Source of the DNA: JAFNAG01 sp963721405
Lineage (GTDB): Bacteria; Acidobacteriota; UBA6911
Direction: 5' to 3'
NCBI GenBank assembly: GCA_963721405.1
Contig: CAVRJA010000005.1
Span: 124,001 to 188,000, forward strand
DNA length: 64,000 nt
The notes beneath the pieces were generated by a model. It searched no databases. It saw only the letters and a program-made list of their open reading frames with translations, and had not been told where the DNA came from. Below, piece after piece: positions 43,601 through 51,930 of the stretch. The position numbers and the translations under genes are program-made. Each line of letters begins with the position of its first letter. Position 1 is the stretch's first letter.

Positions 43601-44290
43601 GACAGTGACGATGACCCCATCCAGCGGGCGTTCTTTCCGGGCATGCCTGAGCTGGTCGAGAAACCCCTTGAACGTGCCGAAGCCGTCGTCTTCCGTGCCG
43701 ATGCGGCCGGCCAGGTCAAGAACCACGGCCCCGCGCGAAAACCAGTATTCACAGCCGGGCGATTGGCCGCGTCCCGCCTTCCTGCTCTCGGCGGTCGTAT
43801 AGGGGAAATCGACCCCACATTCCCTCAACACGGTCGTCTTCCCCGACTCGTCGGGGCCGAGCATTAGAATCCAGGGTAGCGTATAGAGAACTTCGTCCCC
43901 CTTTTTCCCTTTGGCCAGCTTGGACTCGCGCAGGACCCGCAAGGCCAGGTTCAGCTGTTCCTGAAGGCCGTCCATTGCGGCCTGCTCTTCAGGACTGGCG
44001 CCCCGCCGCTGCGCCGCCGCCAGTTCCTCCTGCCGGCGTTCCTTCGAGGCCGATGCCGTGGAGATGATCTTCCGGATCAGCCATACGACCAGCCAGATGA
44101 TGGCGAGGGCGCCGAGAAACACGAGCAGGATCATCAGGATGATCTTGAACTTGTCGCGGCCCCAGAAGTTGTCGACGGCCCAGAGACCGGCTGTCAGGAG
44201 GGCCAGAGAGATGCTGATGATCGTGATCACTTTCGTCACGGACGACGGCCGTGGCGGTAAGGGTGGCATCTGTTGCGGATTGGGATTCAT
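40682..44290 (-). CDS. tssM: T6SS membrane-complex protein TssM (IcmF)
   Basis: 1202 aa. Membrane helices at about 20-42, 54-77 and 445-470 surround a cytoplasmic P-loop domain with LGPDESGKTT (Lys151) and VLDLAGR. The periplasmic part runs to the C-terminus (GESWxF-like WAFYEGEMKMF, then QWAPASLVGAQVDFAPGFLDF), as in IcmF proteins. With TssJ and TssL it forms the trans-envelope channel. Presence of an intact Walker A suggests NTP binding. It is last in block 2 and convergent with metW. Confidence 0.95.
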   Translation of the reverse strand: MNPNPQQMPPLPPRPSSVTKVITIISISLALLTAGLWAVDNFWGRDKFKIILMILLVFLGALAIIWLVVWLIRKIISTASASKERRQEELAAAQRRGASPEEQAAMDGLQEQLNLALRVLRESKLAKGKKGDEVLYTLPWILMLGPDESGKTTVLRECGVDFPYTTAESRKAGRGQSPGCEYWFSRGAVVLDLAGRIGTEDDGFGTFKGFLDQLRHARKERPLDGVIVTVSITDVLNRPAEEVERLANRLRHRFDEMIKRLGIRFPIYVLFTKGDQVEGFQEFFGNMRSRDRAQVWGATISRAQRKNQSAEQIFSQEFNRLVEGLSAYRLQLLAVEKDPRKQPLIYTFPARLATLRERLGNFVGVLLQPTPYSERPMFRGFYLTSAVGVAAPEVHAREIPQQWEPGRRAAEAEAPRTAARNFFLETLFPEVIFADRPLATASVDTRLRRRLWLDIAFIGTLVLCLTLLVGMIFSFMENQTLIEGARQAALRLADAGWDGRRTSDLMAMEDLRQKVEELDRYKTAGPRWTLRWGLYTGNDIEPSIRRLYFRKLRDTFVTPTAEALRRKLNAFAAGGDVSGDYSDFYTSLKAYLMMTDPPRAEESFLNNALASTWKGVTARDAEEASLKQLRFYAQQLSKNDPELRLTQDADVVARARRALSQFPVLVRLYTRLKNEGSAKLQPYTLAIATGGKSLEYLNSSHDVPGVFTETGWRTYFKNAVVQASKEVVKDDWVLGPTYSYIPSGQISDTDYESKILDMYYADYSAEWSRFLEGITVRQLNDLTEARAALDSFSQQDSALSRLLMNVAGQTMLRRDPAKGGSVTDLVSGALASLGLSTRVNREELVAVIADQFAPLHELVTSPDGKSPALSAQYVDVLGRIHTKLESLFGAGTQWEQVKAYVGMIATNISGDEFHDGFRVTSRVTQMCRSKSTQPIGPLLEQPLRQCWGAILRDVGYRLDGLWKTRIADTFKRDVESRFPFNPAGQDLPLSMLAQYLKPGDGSIWAFYEGEMKMFLTPSENQWAPASLVGAQVDFAPGFLDFLGKANAARQALYGSGGADPSVTFDLTPEPTPGMTESLLEIDGQPIRYRNERAFPQPLTWPGKTGSPQAKLSISIERSGERPGVPAMDGEWAFFRLLNRATTISQSPTSYAVIWSLPSADGRKFDVRYRLQARNVQNPFMANFFSRIHCPERVTQLPAVSRF

Positions 44291-44384
44291 GGCGTAGCGC
44301 TTCTTCTGCCTTGCGGCCCCGTCAGCCGTAATCGGAATCTGTCACGACAGCAGCCGACTACCGGGCCGGATTCAAAAATGTCAG

Positions 44385-45104
44385 TTATACGACCATGCGA
44401 GCGACGGCCCCGGCCGAAGAACCGAGCCAGAGCTTGAAAATCACGAATATGAGGATGACGAGCAGCACCGATGCCAGGCTCGTAATCCAGACCCATCGCG
44501 GCACGACTCGCGCGGGGCGATCCACCGGTTCTTCTGGGATCCTCCAGTGTGGCGACAGCCCCCGGGGCGCGCCGCCCCGGTGACCGTGAATTTCCCCGAC
44601 AAGCTCACGGATGAGATTGTTCAGTTCCTCGCCGCCGCGGAGTTTGTACTTCCCCTGGAAGCCGAGGATCAGGGTGATGCAAAAAACCTCGAGCAGGTCC
44701 GCCTTGCGTGATCCCTTCTTGCGGATGCGGTCCAGCAGCTCGAAGAAGCGCTCTCCGGCCATGTGTTCGCCGAAGTGTTCCAGCTGCAGCGGACGGTCTG
44801 CCCACTGGTCTTTGAACGGCCACCGCGAGTTGAGGATCGTCTCGTCCAGCAGGGCGCACAAGGCGTAGCGTGTCGCCTTGAGATCCTCTTCGCTGTGTCC
44901 GTGCCTTTGGCCGCGCTTGTCGATTTCCTGGAGCAGGACCGCGATCTCCTTGTGGAGCTGGTCGGGCTGCCCCGGATCTTTGCCGTCATGGATGTAGAAG
45001 ATCAGCAGGAAAGCGTCCGTGCACAAGTCGACCAGGCTCTGGCTGGCGCCGCCGGATGCGGTTTCAAACGAGGTGCTGTCGAATTGATCGCGAGCCGGAG
45101 TCAT
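44385..45104 (-). CDS. tssL: T6SS membrane-complex protein TssL (DotU)
   Basis: 239 aa from ATG 45104 behind AAAGGTAGGG. Cytoplasmic DotU domain with YALCALLDETILNSRW, GERFFELLDRI and LLEVFCITLILGFQGKY, then a Pro/Arg linker and a single C-terminal membrane helix (about 207-230). There is no OmpA-like or other peptidoglycan-binding extension, so wall attachment must come from another protein. It lies between tssK and tssM. Confidence 0.95.
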   Translation of the reverse strand: MTPARDQFDSTSFETASGGASQSLVDLCTDAFLLIFYIHDGKDPGQPDQLHKEIAVLLQEIDKRGQRHGHSEEDLKATRYALCALLDETILNSRWPFKDQWADRPLQLEHFGEHMAGERFFELLDRIRKKGSRKADLLEVFCITLILGFQGKYKLRGGEELNNLIRELVGEIHGHRGGAPRGLSPHWRIPEEPVDRPARVVPRWVWITSLASVLLVILIFVIFKLWLGSSAGAVARMVV

Positions 45105-45154
45105 CGGGCCCTACCTTTCCCTGAACTTGAAGCGCGGAGCGACCGCGCCCCGCG

Positions 45155-46507
45155 TCAATCTTTGACTGCGAACAACTCCAGGCGGAGATCGGGAAACTCC
45201 GCCGGAAAGTATATGCAGATATTCCGCGACGTCGCTATGGTGTCCCAGTATGTCCCCAGCTTCTCCAGACGGAAGTATTTGAATCCGACGCGCACGGGGA
45301 TCGGGCCGGGCGGCACCGGGATCGGCCGCAGCAACACCCCGGGGAGCGCCTGTCCCAACAGGTAGTTGATGGTGTCCAACGACGCGATCTTGCTCTTGCG
45401 CGGCACGCGCTCGAGGATTTGCGCCTCCGGAAGCTTTGCATAAACGCCGAGATAGAACTCCGCGCTCGAGGGCAGCCGTTCGTCCAGGATCCGGCCCAGG
45501 TAGAGCGATTCCTTGGTGCGCTCCAACGGGATGGGAACGCAACGGGTGGGGATGACCGTCTCGAGCAGCACGCGCAGCTTGCGGTCCAGCTGAGTGAACG
45601 TGGTGGTCAGATCGGCATGGATGTACTTGGGCAATTCAGTCGGGTGCCCTTCCGTCACGAACGTCATCAACTCGCCCGCCAGGCGCGCCATGGTGAGGTA
45701 GAGCGTCTCGGGGTGGACGCGCTGGACGTGATGGTAGTGCATCATCAGGGGCAAGTAGGCGTTCACGGTGTGGAGCAGCCAGAAGGTGGCCACGTCGGAA
45801 GTCGTGAAATCAGCAACCCCGGGGCCTTTCTGCCGCCGCTGCTCTCCCAGAGTGGTGCTCTTGGCGGAGAGGATCTCCAGCAGTCGACGGACGATGTCGA
45901 CCAGTGGTCTGGCTGAAGAAAGGGTGAGAGCCGGCGGGATATATCCTTCTTCGAGGACCGTCTTGCCCTCCGGAGTGCGTCGCAACTCCGCGATCTTCAG
46001 CGCCGCGTGATTGTCCAACGGCTCCTCTCCGAACAGCAGGCGCAGGTTCTTCGAGGCAAACGTAACGGGCATCTCGTTTTCACCCGTGTTTTCGTCCGGG
46101 ATGTTCGACTGGGCGGGCACGTACCGCGCCATGAAGGCGGCCTTCTTGTCGAGGCCGGCCACGCTGGCCGAGCCGGAACGAACCACCGGCACAGCCAGGA
46201 ACACGTCCATGCGATCGCTCGTTGGAGCGAAGCAGTCGGTGAAATTCCTCGCCGGGGGCGGAGCGTCGACATCCGGGACATCCACGGCCATCCCGTCGGG
46301 CAATACAACCCGGCAGCGCAGCACTTCGAAGATGCCGTTTTCCAGCGCCTCTTCGTTGAACTTCAACTCCTCCGCTCCCCACATGAAGGTCGACAGGGCA
46401 CGGATGCGGAAGTTCAGCACGTCTTCGTGGTATCGATCCCATTGCTGAAAGTGGTGAGGGGTTAAAAACTGACCCTCGCTCCACAGTACTTTCTGGAGTG
46501 GTGTCAT
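45155..46507 (-). CDS. tssK: T6SS baseplate protein TssK
   Basis: 450 aa. Diagnostic N-terminus VLWSEGQFLTPHHFQQWDRY with the mid-region HTVNAYLPLMMHYHHVQRVHPETLY and the C-terminal GVLLRPIPVPPGPIPVRVGFKYF. TssK links the baseplate to the TssL/TssM membrane complex. It is 12 bp downstream of tssJ and 50 bp upstream of tssL, in the common JKLM order. Confidence 0.96.
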   Translation of the reverse strand: MTPLQKVLWSEGQFLTPHHFQQWDRYHEDVLNFRIRALSTFMWGAEELKFNEEALENGIFEVLRCRVVLPDGMAVDVPDVDAPPPARNFTDCFAPTSDRMDVFLAVPVVRSGSASVAGLDKKAAFMARYVPAQSNIPDENTGENEMPVTFASKNLRLLFGEEPLDNHAALKIAELRRTPEGKTVLEEGYIPPALTLSSARPLVDIVRRLLEILSAKSTTLGEQRRQKGPGVADFTTSDVATFWLLHTVNAYLPLMMHYHHVQRVHPETLYLTMARLAGELMTFVTEGHPTELPKYIHADLTTTFTQLDRKLRVLLETVIPTRCVPIPLERTKESLYLGRILDERLPSSAEFYLGVYAKLPEAQILERVPRKSKIASLDTINYLLGQALPGVLLRPIPVPPGPIPVRVGFKYFRLEKLGTYWDTIATSRNICIYFPAEFPDLRLELFAVKD

Positions 46508-46519
46508 CGTCCGTTTTCC

Positions 46520-46987
46520 CTATTTAGCTGTGGATACGATTTCGATTGTCTGCTCGCGCAGCGTCACCGTGATTTTCTGCGCCTTGCTTTTGTTGATTGG
46601 GATGATCTTCCGCCACGTGTCCCCCGAGGGATTGCGAAAGAGGGCGACAGCCCCGATGTAATTGGCCATCGGGTTCGTCTGGATTTCGAGCAGTTCCTGG
46701 GTGCCGGGTTGTACCATGCGCTCCTGCCGGTCGAGAAGGTCATCGGAAAGCGTCTCCTTCTCCGACCTCAAAACGGCATTGTAGTCGGCGGCCTCGAGGC
46801 GCCCTTTGTCCTTCAGCTGGTAAATCCTGACCATCACGGACAGCGGCTGGCCGCTGGCATCGGGATTGACATTGGAGGACGCGTCGAGCACCATCGCGAC
46901 CTTGGCCGGCTGCTTGGGGCAACCAGCCAGCAAAACCAGGGGCAGGACGAACAGGACACAGACGGTAAGGCGAAGGGCCGTTTTCAT
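46520..46987 (-). CDS. tssJ: T6SS outer-membrane lipoprotein TssJ
   Basis: 155 aa, with a strong GGGGAGAG site before ATG 46987. Lipoprotein signal with lipobox LLAGC (Cys23); residue +2 is Pro, compatible with outer-membrane sorting. The mature part is a small beta-sandwich (VMVRIYQLKDKGRLEAADYN, with a VALFRNPSGDTWRKI strand near the end), typical of TssJ/VasD. It anchors TssM to the outer membrane, so the host must be a didermic organism. Confidence 0.93.
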   Translation of the reverse strand: MKTALRLTVCVLFVLPLVLLAGCPKQPAKVAMVLDASSNVNPDASGQPLSVMVRIYQLKDKGRLEAADYNAVLRSEKETLSDDLLDRQERMVQPGTQELLEIQTNPMANYIGAVALFRNPSGDTWRKIIPINKSKAQKITVTLREQTIEIVSTAK

Positions 46988-47111
46988 AGATCTCTCCCCG
47001 TTGGCTGTATGGGATCAGAATCCCGTTGAGAATGTGAAAAACCGTTTGGATCTTTCAAGCCTACTCCCGACCGGATTGGCAGTTGCAGGCCAACCGTGGC
47101 TCGCATGCGGC

Positions 47112-50100
47112 CTACTTCGCCAGTCTTTGCAGCCTGTCCCACAACTCCATGATCTCTTTCGCCTGCGCGGCATCGCGAACCTTGAACGTCCAGTTTTGCC
47201 TGCCGTCGCTCGAGTTCATCTCCAGCTTATCACTATTGACCCTGAGCTTCAGGCTGGAAAATGCGCGGTTGAAGGCGTGCCCCTTATCACTGGCCTGGTA
47301 TTGGACATTCATGCCGCTGATGAGCAACGTGCCCGTGCACCTGCCGAAAGTGTGCCGGTGCTCGACCGGGTACTGGTGGATTTCTTCCCGGATCTTGCGC
47401 TGGCTCAACAGAAGACGATCCGCCTCGGTCATGCCTCGCAGTTCCATCGTGGCGGTGTCGTAGACCATCACCGCTGTCTGCCCGTCGACGAACTCCATGG
47501 TCCTGCTGAACTGCTTGCCTGAGGCGTTTTCGATCGTCACCTTGTGCCGGCCGACGCCGATGGACTTGCCTTCGACCTCGCCCTCGGTTCCCAGCTGCTC
47601 GTCATCCAGAGTGAGCTTGCAGGGGGGCCCCAGGCGATAGACGGAGATTGTGGCCTTGGCGGCGGCCTTTCGACCCTCGGCGCGCTTGCGCAGGTCGGCG
47701 ATGGTCGGATCGGCCGGGTTGGCTTTTTCCAGCAGTGAGACAGCCTTGAGAGCTTCGTCGTACAGTTTTTGCGACATGCTCGCCTCATACGAACGGAGGC
47801 TCTGCTGCGCCTGCGCACTTTGATGCTGCAGGGACTGCGCCCGTGTGTTCTGCGGCACAGCCGCGATCCACTGGTCGACAACCGCGAGCGCCTCGGTGTA
47901 CTTCCCCTGCTTGAATAAAGTTTCTGCCTGGCGGCTCAAATCTTCGATCCGGCTCTGCTTTTGCGCGAGGTCGGTTTTTTCCTTCTCCTGCCGGCCTGCC
48001 TCGTAGGTCTGGACGGTCAGTTTCCTGCGCAGCACTTTGAGCTCGGGGCTGTCCGGACGGATACGGGCGACTCTATCCAGCCCCGCCTTCGCCTCAGCCA
48101 GCTTGCCCGCCGCAAGCAGGCTCTCCGCACTTGCCAGCCATTGCTTGATGGTGGCATCCTGCTCCGCCCCGCTCTTGCTCGCGGCCATTTCCGTTTCTAT
48201 CTGGGATCGGACCGCAAGCGCGGCCTCATTCGCGGGGTCGATGGCCAGCAGCCTGGCGAGGGTATCCAGGCTTTCCTGCATCTTGCCTTCGGCCCGCAGG
48301 CTCTGAGCCTCCATCAGCAGTGTCCCGGTTTCTTTCTCGGCCTTCTTCTTCTGTGCCGCGGCTACGATGGACTCCGCCTGGGGATTGCCCGGGGAAGCCG
48401 CGAGAACCTGCTGGGCCGCCGCCATCGCCTCGTCGAAAAGACCGCGATCCATGCTCGCCTGGGCGGCGGCCAGCTGGCCCGAATAGTCAGGTGCGTGCGG
48501 GGTCCGGGGCAGCTGCCAGAAAACGACGGCCCCCAGGATGATCACGAGGGCCGGGATCCCGATCCAGAGGGCGATCTTGGGGACGCCGCGCGCTTTGGGC
48601 TTCTCGAGCAGGACCGTGCGGTCCTGGGCGGACTCTGCATCGGCCGCTCGTGCTGCAGCGGCGGCATGCCGCTCTTTTCCCTGGCGTTTCGATTCCTTCT
48701 CGAGGCGTTTTGCTTCTTTGGCCTGTTCCTTTTCCCGGTTTTTCCTCTCGCGCTTGATGTCTTTCAGCAGGAGGGCGCCGCCGCTGTTTTGAGGATCCAG
48801 GCCCTGGACGGCCGCTGCCTCGCGCCCGGCTTCCTCGAAATCGCCACGCTCCAGCGCCTGCCTGCCCCGCGCCAGGGTGCCTGCGATTTCCTCCTGCCGC
48901 CTGGCCTCCTGCGCCTGGGCGACGGACGCCACGAAGCTCCTGGCTTCGTCGCTTTCCTGATCCAACTGGAGCGCCTGCTGCCCGATGCCGCCGGCTTCCT
49001 GTAACTCTCCCCGTTCCACGGCCTGGCGCCCGCGTGCGATCAGGGCCGCGATCTCCTCTCTCCTCCGTTTCTGCCCGGCCTCCGCGATGCGGCGCATGAG
49101 GTCTTTGGCTTTTCCATGCTGGGGATCGATTTCCAGAGCCTGGAGCGTGTATTTCTCCGCTTCGCCGAGGTCATCGCGCAGGAAGGCCCGCTGGCCCTCC
49201 TTGACCAGATGGGCGAGCTCGTCGTTCCGTTTCTTTTGTGCTTCGGCCTGGCTGATGTTGCGGAGCATGGCGCGCGCACTGGCGTTGTCGGGATCGAGTG
49301 TGAGAGCCGCTTCGGCTTGGCGGGCGGCCTCCGCGAAATCCTGACGCTCGAGCGAGGCCCCGCTTTGCAGCAAGGCGGCGTCGACCTGGTCCTGCCGGAG
49401 CTTTGCTTCCCGCGCCTGGTCGATGGACTGAATCAAGCCGCCCGCGTTCTCATCGGCAGGGTCGATTTCCAGAACCTTGCGCGCACGCGCATATGCCGCC
49501 TCGAAATCCTTGCGGTTCAGGTTGTCGCGGCTCTGGTCGAGAAGGCTCGAGATCTCCGCCGCCTTGCGCTTCTGTTCCTGGGCCTGGTCGATGCGGGCCA
49601 GGAGATCAGCCGCGTCCGGATTGCCCGGGGAAATTTCGATCACGTGCTGTGCGCGCGCCCGCGCCTTGTCGAGGGCCTCGGCGCGCAGAAGCTGTGCCGC
49701 TTCCGACAGTTCGGACTGCACCTGCCGCCGCAGTTCATCGACGCGGACCGCCTCCTCGGCGTCACGAAGAGCCTTCTGGATCACGGCGTCGTCCCCGAGC
49801 AGGCCCGCGGCGCGCTTGAGAGCCGCAATGCTGTCGCGATATTTCTGTTCCGCGAGCAGCTTCAATCCTGCGGTCTTTTCGCGCTCACCTTCCAGCCTGC
49901 GCGCCTGCCGGGCGCGCTCCGCCTCAGCCTCGGAGACGGCTTTGCGGCGCAGTTCCGCCGCTTCCTGGTTGCCGGGATCGACCTGGAGCACCTCGTTGAG
50001 GGCCTCGATCGCTTCCGTGTATTTTCGGGACGCCGCCGAGAGGCGTGCCCGGTCAAGCAGGGAAGCGCTGTGCGCGCGGCGGCGTTCCGCGATCCGGCGG

Positions 50101-51365
50101 TCGACTTCCGCCAGCGCTTGAACGATCTCATCCTTCCGACCGGCCAGATCCAAAGCCTGGCGCAGGCTTGCCTGTGCGTCGTCCAGGCGTTCCTCGCGCA
50201 GCAGCTGCTGTCCCGACAGCAACAGTTCGCGGCCCCGCACTTCCTCCGGAGTCGGGCCGGGCGGCGCCTGTGGCGGAGCCGGCTTTGCCGGGCCGGCAGC
50301 GGGTTCAAAAGGAGCGGTCTCCGGCGCCCGCGCGCCGCTCTGGGGCACGGTCTGGAGAAAATGAGATTCCTCGGACAGGCCCGCCAGGATCCGCTTCAGG
50401 CTGACATGATCGGGTTTCTCGTCCTGACCTAGAAGACTCTGGGCTTGTTGGAGAATTGCGAGGAGGCGGGGAGGAGCGCCGGGTCTCGACACGGCCTGGC
50501 GCAGTTGAGGCAGGGCATTGTTGACTTCGTTTGCCATCCGTTGCGAGGCGACATTCATGTCGACCAGCAGATTGCGGCATGCGCGGCCGAACTCGGCCAT
50601 GCTGGGGTAGCGTTTCGCCGCCTCCTTGGCCATCGCTGTATTAATGATGGGCCACAGCCCCGGCGGCGCTTCCGGGCATTGCTCGGCGAAGGGATAGTGG
50701 TTCTGGAAGAGGATGTTGTCCAGGGTCTTGGCTATGTTCTTGTCCCGGAACGGGTGCACGTAGGTGAGGAGCTCGTAGAATACGATGGCGGTGGAAAACA
50801 TGTCCGAACGCTCGTCGTACTGCTCGCCGCGAATCTGCTCCGGGGACATATAGATCGGAGTGCCGAGCCGCACTCCGGACCGGGTAAGATCGGAAGAGGG
50901 AATGCGGGCGATCCCGAAATCGACGATCTTGACATTTCCTGTCGCGGCAAAGTGGATGTTGCCGGGCTTGACGTCGCGATGGATGATGCCGGCTGAGTGG
51001 GCGTGTTGAAGACCTTCGCAGACCTGCGCGATGATCAAGAGCTTCTTCTCGATCGAGAGGGGAACCCTCTCTTTGATAATGTCCTTCAGGTCCTTGCCCT
51101 CGAGGAGCTCCATGATGATGTAGGTGATCTTCCCCTCTTCCCCGAGGTCATGGATGGTGACGATGTTGGGATGGTGCAGGCTCGCCGCGGACCTGGCTTC
51201 ACGATAAAATCTCAGCTTCAGTTCGGGGTCCCACTTGATGTCCTCCGCCATGGTCTTGATCGCGACGTAGCGGTCGAGGATCTCATCGTAAGCCTTGTAG
51301 ACGGCGCCCATCGCGCCTTCGCCCAGTTTTTCTACAACCGCATATTTGCCAAGTTTCTGAATCAT
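47112..51365 (-). CDS. T6SS-linked Ser/Thr protein kinase with TPR-like repeats
   Basis: 1417 aa. The intact kinase domain (residues about 8-265) has GEGAMGAVY, Lys37 in VAIK, HRDVKPGN (Asp131) and DFG (Asp149-151). A long repeat region follows (about 370-880), with repeated roughly 75-residue TPR-like units of the form ARxxLEIDPxNxxAxxL. A Lys/Glu-rich stretch and one membrane helix (931-952) come next, then more TPR-like repeats and a C-terminal domain (FGRCTGTLLISGMNVQYQ, last 100 residues). It starts in ATGA overlap with the 136-aa gene and precedes tssJ by 124 bp. It is the likely equivalent of PpkA, opposed by the divergent PP2C. Confidence 0.93.
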   Translation of the reverse strand: MIQKLGKYAVVEKLGEGAMGAVYKAYDEILDRYVAIKTMAEDIKWDPELKLRFYREARSAASLHHPNIVTIHDLGEEGKITYIIMELLEGKDLKDIIKERVPLSIEKKLLIIAQVCEGLQHAHSAGIIHRDVKPGNIHFAATGNVKIVDFGIARIPSSDLTRSGVRLGTPIYMSPEQIRGEQYDERSDMFSTAIVFYELLTYVHPFRDKNIAKTLDNILFQNHYPFAEQCPEAPPGLWPIINTAMAKEAAKRYPSMAEFGRACRNLLVDMNVASQRMANEVNNALPQLRQAVSRPGAPPRLLAILQQAQSLLGQDEKPDHVSLKRILAGLSEESHFLQTVPQSGARAPETAPFEPAAGPAKPAPPQAPPGPTPEEVRGRELLLSGQQLLREERLDDAQASLRQALDLAGRKDEIVQALAEVDRRIAERRRAHSASLLDRARLSAASRKYTEAIEALNEVLQVDPGNQEAAELRRKAVSEAEAERARQARRLEGEREKTAGLKLLAEQKYRDSIAALKRAAGLLGDDAVIQKALRDAEEAVRVDELRRQVQSELSEAAQLLRAEALDKARARAQHVIEISPGNPDAADLLARIDQAQEQKRKAAEISSLLDQSRDNLNRKDFEAAYARARKVLEIDPADENAGGLIQSIDQAREAKLRQDQVDAALLQSGASLERQDFAEAARQAEAALTLDPDNASARAMLRNISQAEAQKKRNDELAHLVKEGQRAFLRDDLGEAEKYTLQALEIDPQHGKAKDLMRRIAEAGQKRRREEIAALIARGRQAVERGELQEAGGIGQQALQLDQESDEARSFVASVAQAQEARRQEEIAGTLARGRQALERGDFEEAGREAAAVQGLDPQNSGGALLLKDIKRERKNREKEQAKEAKRLEKESKRQGKERHAAAAARAADAESAQDRTVLLEKPKARGVPKIALWIGIPALVIILGAVVFWQLPRTPHAPDYSGQLAAAQASMDRGLFDEAMAAAQQVLAASPGNPQAESIVAAAQKKKAEKETGTLLMEAQSLRAEGKMQESLDTLARLLAIDPANEAALAVRSQIETEMAASKSGAEQDATIKQWLASAESLLAAGKLAEAKAGLDRVARIRPDSPELKVLRRKLTVQTYEAGRQEKEKTDLAQKQSRIEDLSRQAETLFKQGKYTEALAVVDQWIAAVPQNTRAQSLQHQSAQAQQSLRSYEASMSQKLYDEALKAVSLLEKANPADPTIADLRKRAEGRKAAAKATISVYRLGPPCKLTLDDEQLGTEGEVEGKSIGVGRHKVTIENASGKQFSRTMEFVDGQTAVMVYDTATMELRGMTEADRLLLSQRKIREEIHQYPVEHRHTFGRCTGTLLISGMNVQYQASDKGHAFNRAFSSLKLRVNSDKLEMNSSDGRQNWTFKVRDAAQAKEIMELWDRLQRLAK

Positions 51366-51772
51366 CGGGACTGTCTCTTCAAGGTCTGGAGGCGACGCTC
51401 TGCCAGCGCTGGAATGGATAGGCCATCGCGCGTTCCCAGGGTGGCGTCAGGGCAATCCTTGGCGCGCGCCAGATCGGGATTTGCGTCTGCGGCAGACTTC
51501 ATCGCCTGCAGGCGCGCGTCCCGGTCGGGGACCAATCCGGGGTACAGGATGGCAATGACTTGGATGGTTTCTACTACCTGGGGGACGGACGCGGAACCCT
51601 GGCCGCCCTTCGCTACGGCGTCCAATCTGGACAGCAGGGCCGTTAGACCTTCTGCGGCTGCCATGGCATTTGAATACTGAGCCCGGACAGGATCTTGAAC
51701 AAGGCCTTGCAGCAACAGCAACGGTAGCGAAAATGCGAGCCAAAAGCTCGACCAAGCAGTCATATAACCCAT
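51362..51772 (-). CDS. Small exported protein, translationally coupled to the T6SS kinase
   Basis: 136 aa. The N-terminal hydrophobic segment (FWLAFSLPLLLLQGLV) looks like a signal peptide ending near VRAQY. The mature part is helical and small-residue-rich, with two Cys only at the far end or absent from the core (KDCPDA). Its stop overlaps the kinase start (ATGA), a strong sign of a joint role. Family not recognised; a periplasmic sensor or regulator for the kinase is a reasonable guess. Confidence 0.65.
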   Translation of the reverse strand: MGYMTAWSSFWLAFSLPLLLLQGLVQDPVRAQYSNAMAAAEGLTALLSRLDAVAKGGQGSASVPQVVETIQVIAILYPGLVPDRDARLQAMKSAADANPDLARAKDCPDATLGTRDGLSIPALAERRLQTLKRQSR

Positions 51773-51876
51773 GCCGATGACCTTACGGATTCAGATCACC
51801 TGGTTGCGAGAGGGACGCCCAGCTCGAATGTGGCCCTATAAACTCCACGATTATATCAGCAACGAAGGCTTTTGCG

Positions 51877-51906
51877 TTGACATTTTGCAAAGCGGAACGA
51901 TAAAAC
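51877..51906 (+). promoter_or_regulatory. Promoter of the PP2C gene
   Basis: A perfect TTGACA (51877-51882) and a -10 of either GATAAA (51899-51904, 16-bp spacer) or TAAAAC (51901-51906, 18-bp spacer). It lies in the 158-bp divergent region between the kinase operon and the phosphatase; transcription would start about 20 nt before ATG 51931. Confidence 0.55.
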
Positions 51907-51930
51907 AGTGTTATTGATGCCAGAGGCGAC

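Noticed and set aside
49116..50432. 438-codon plus-strand open frame inside the kinase gene
   Set aside because: Antisense to the TPR-like repeats of the kinase; its apparent repetitiveness only mirrors those repeats.
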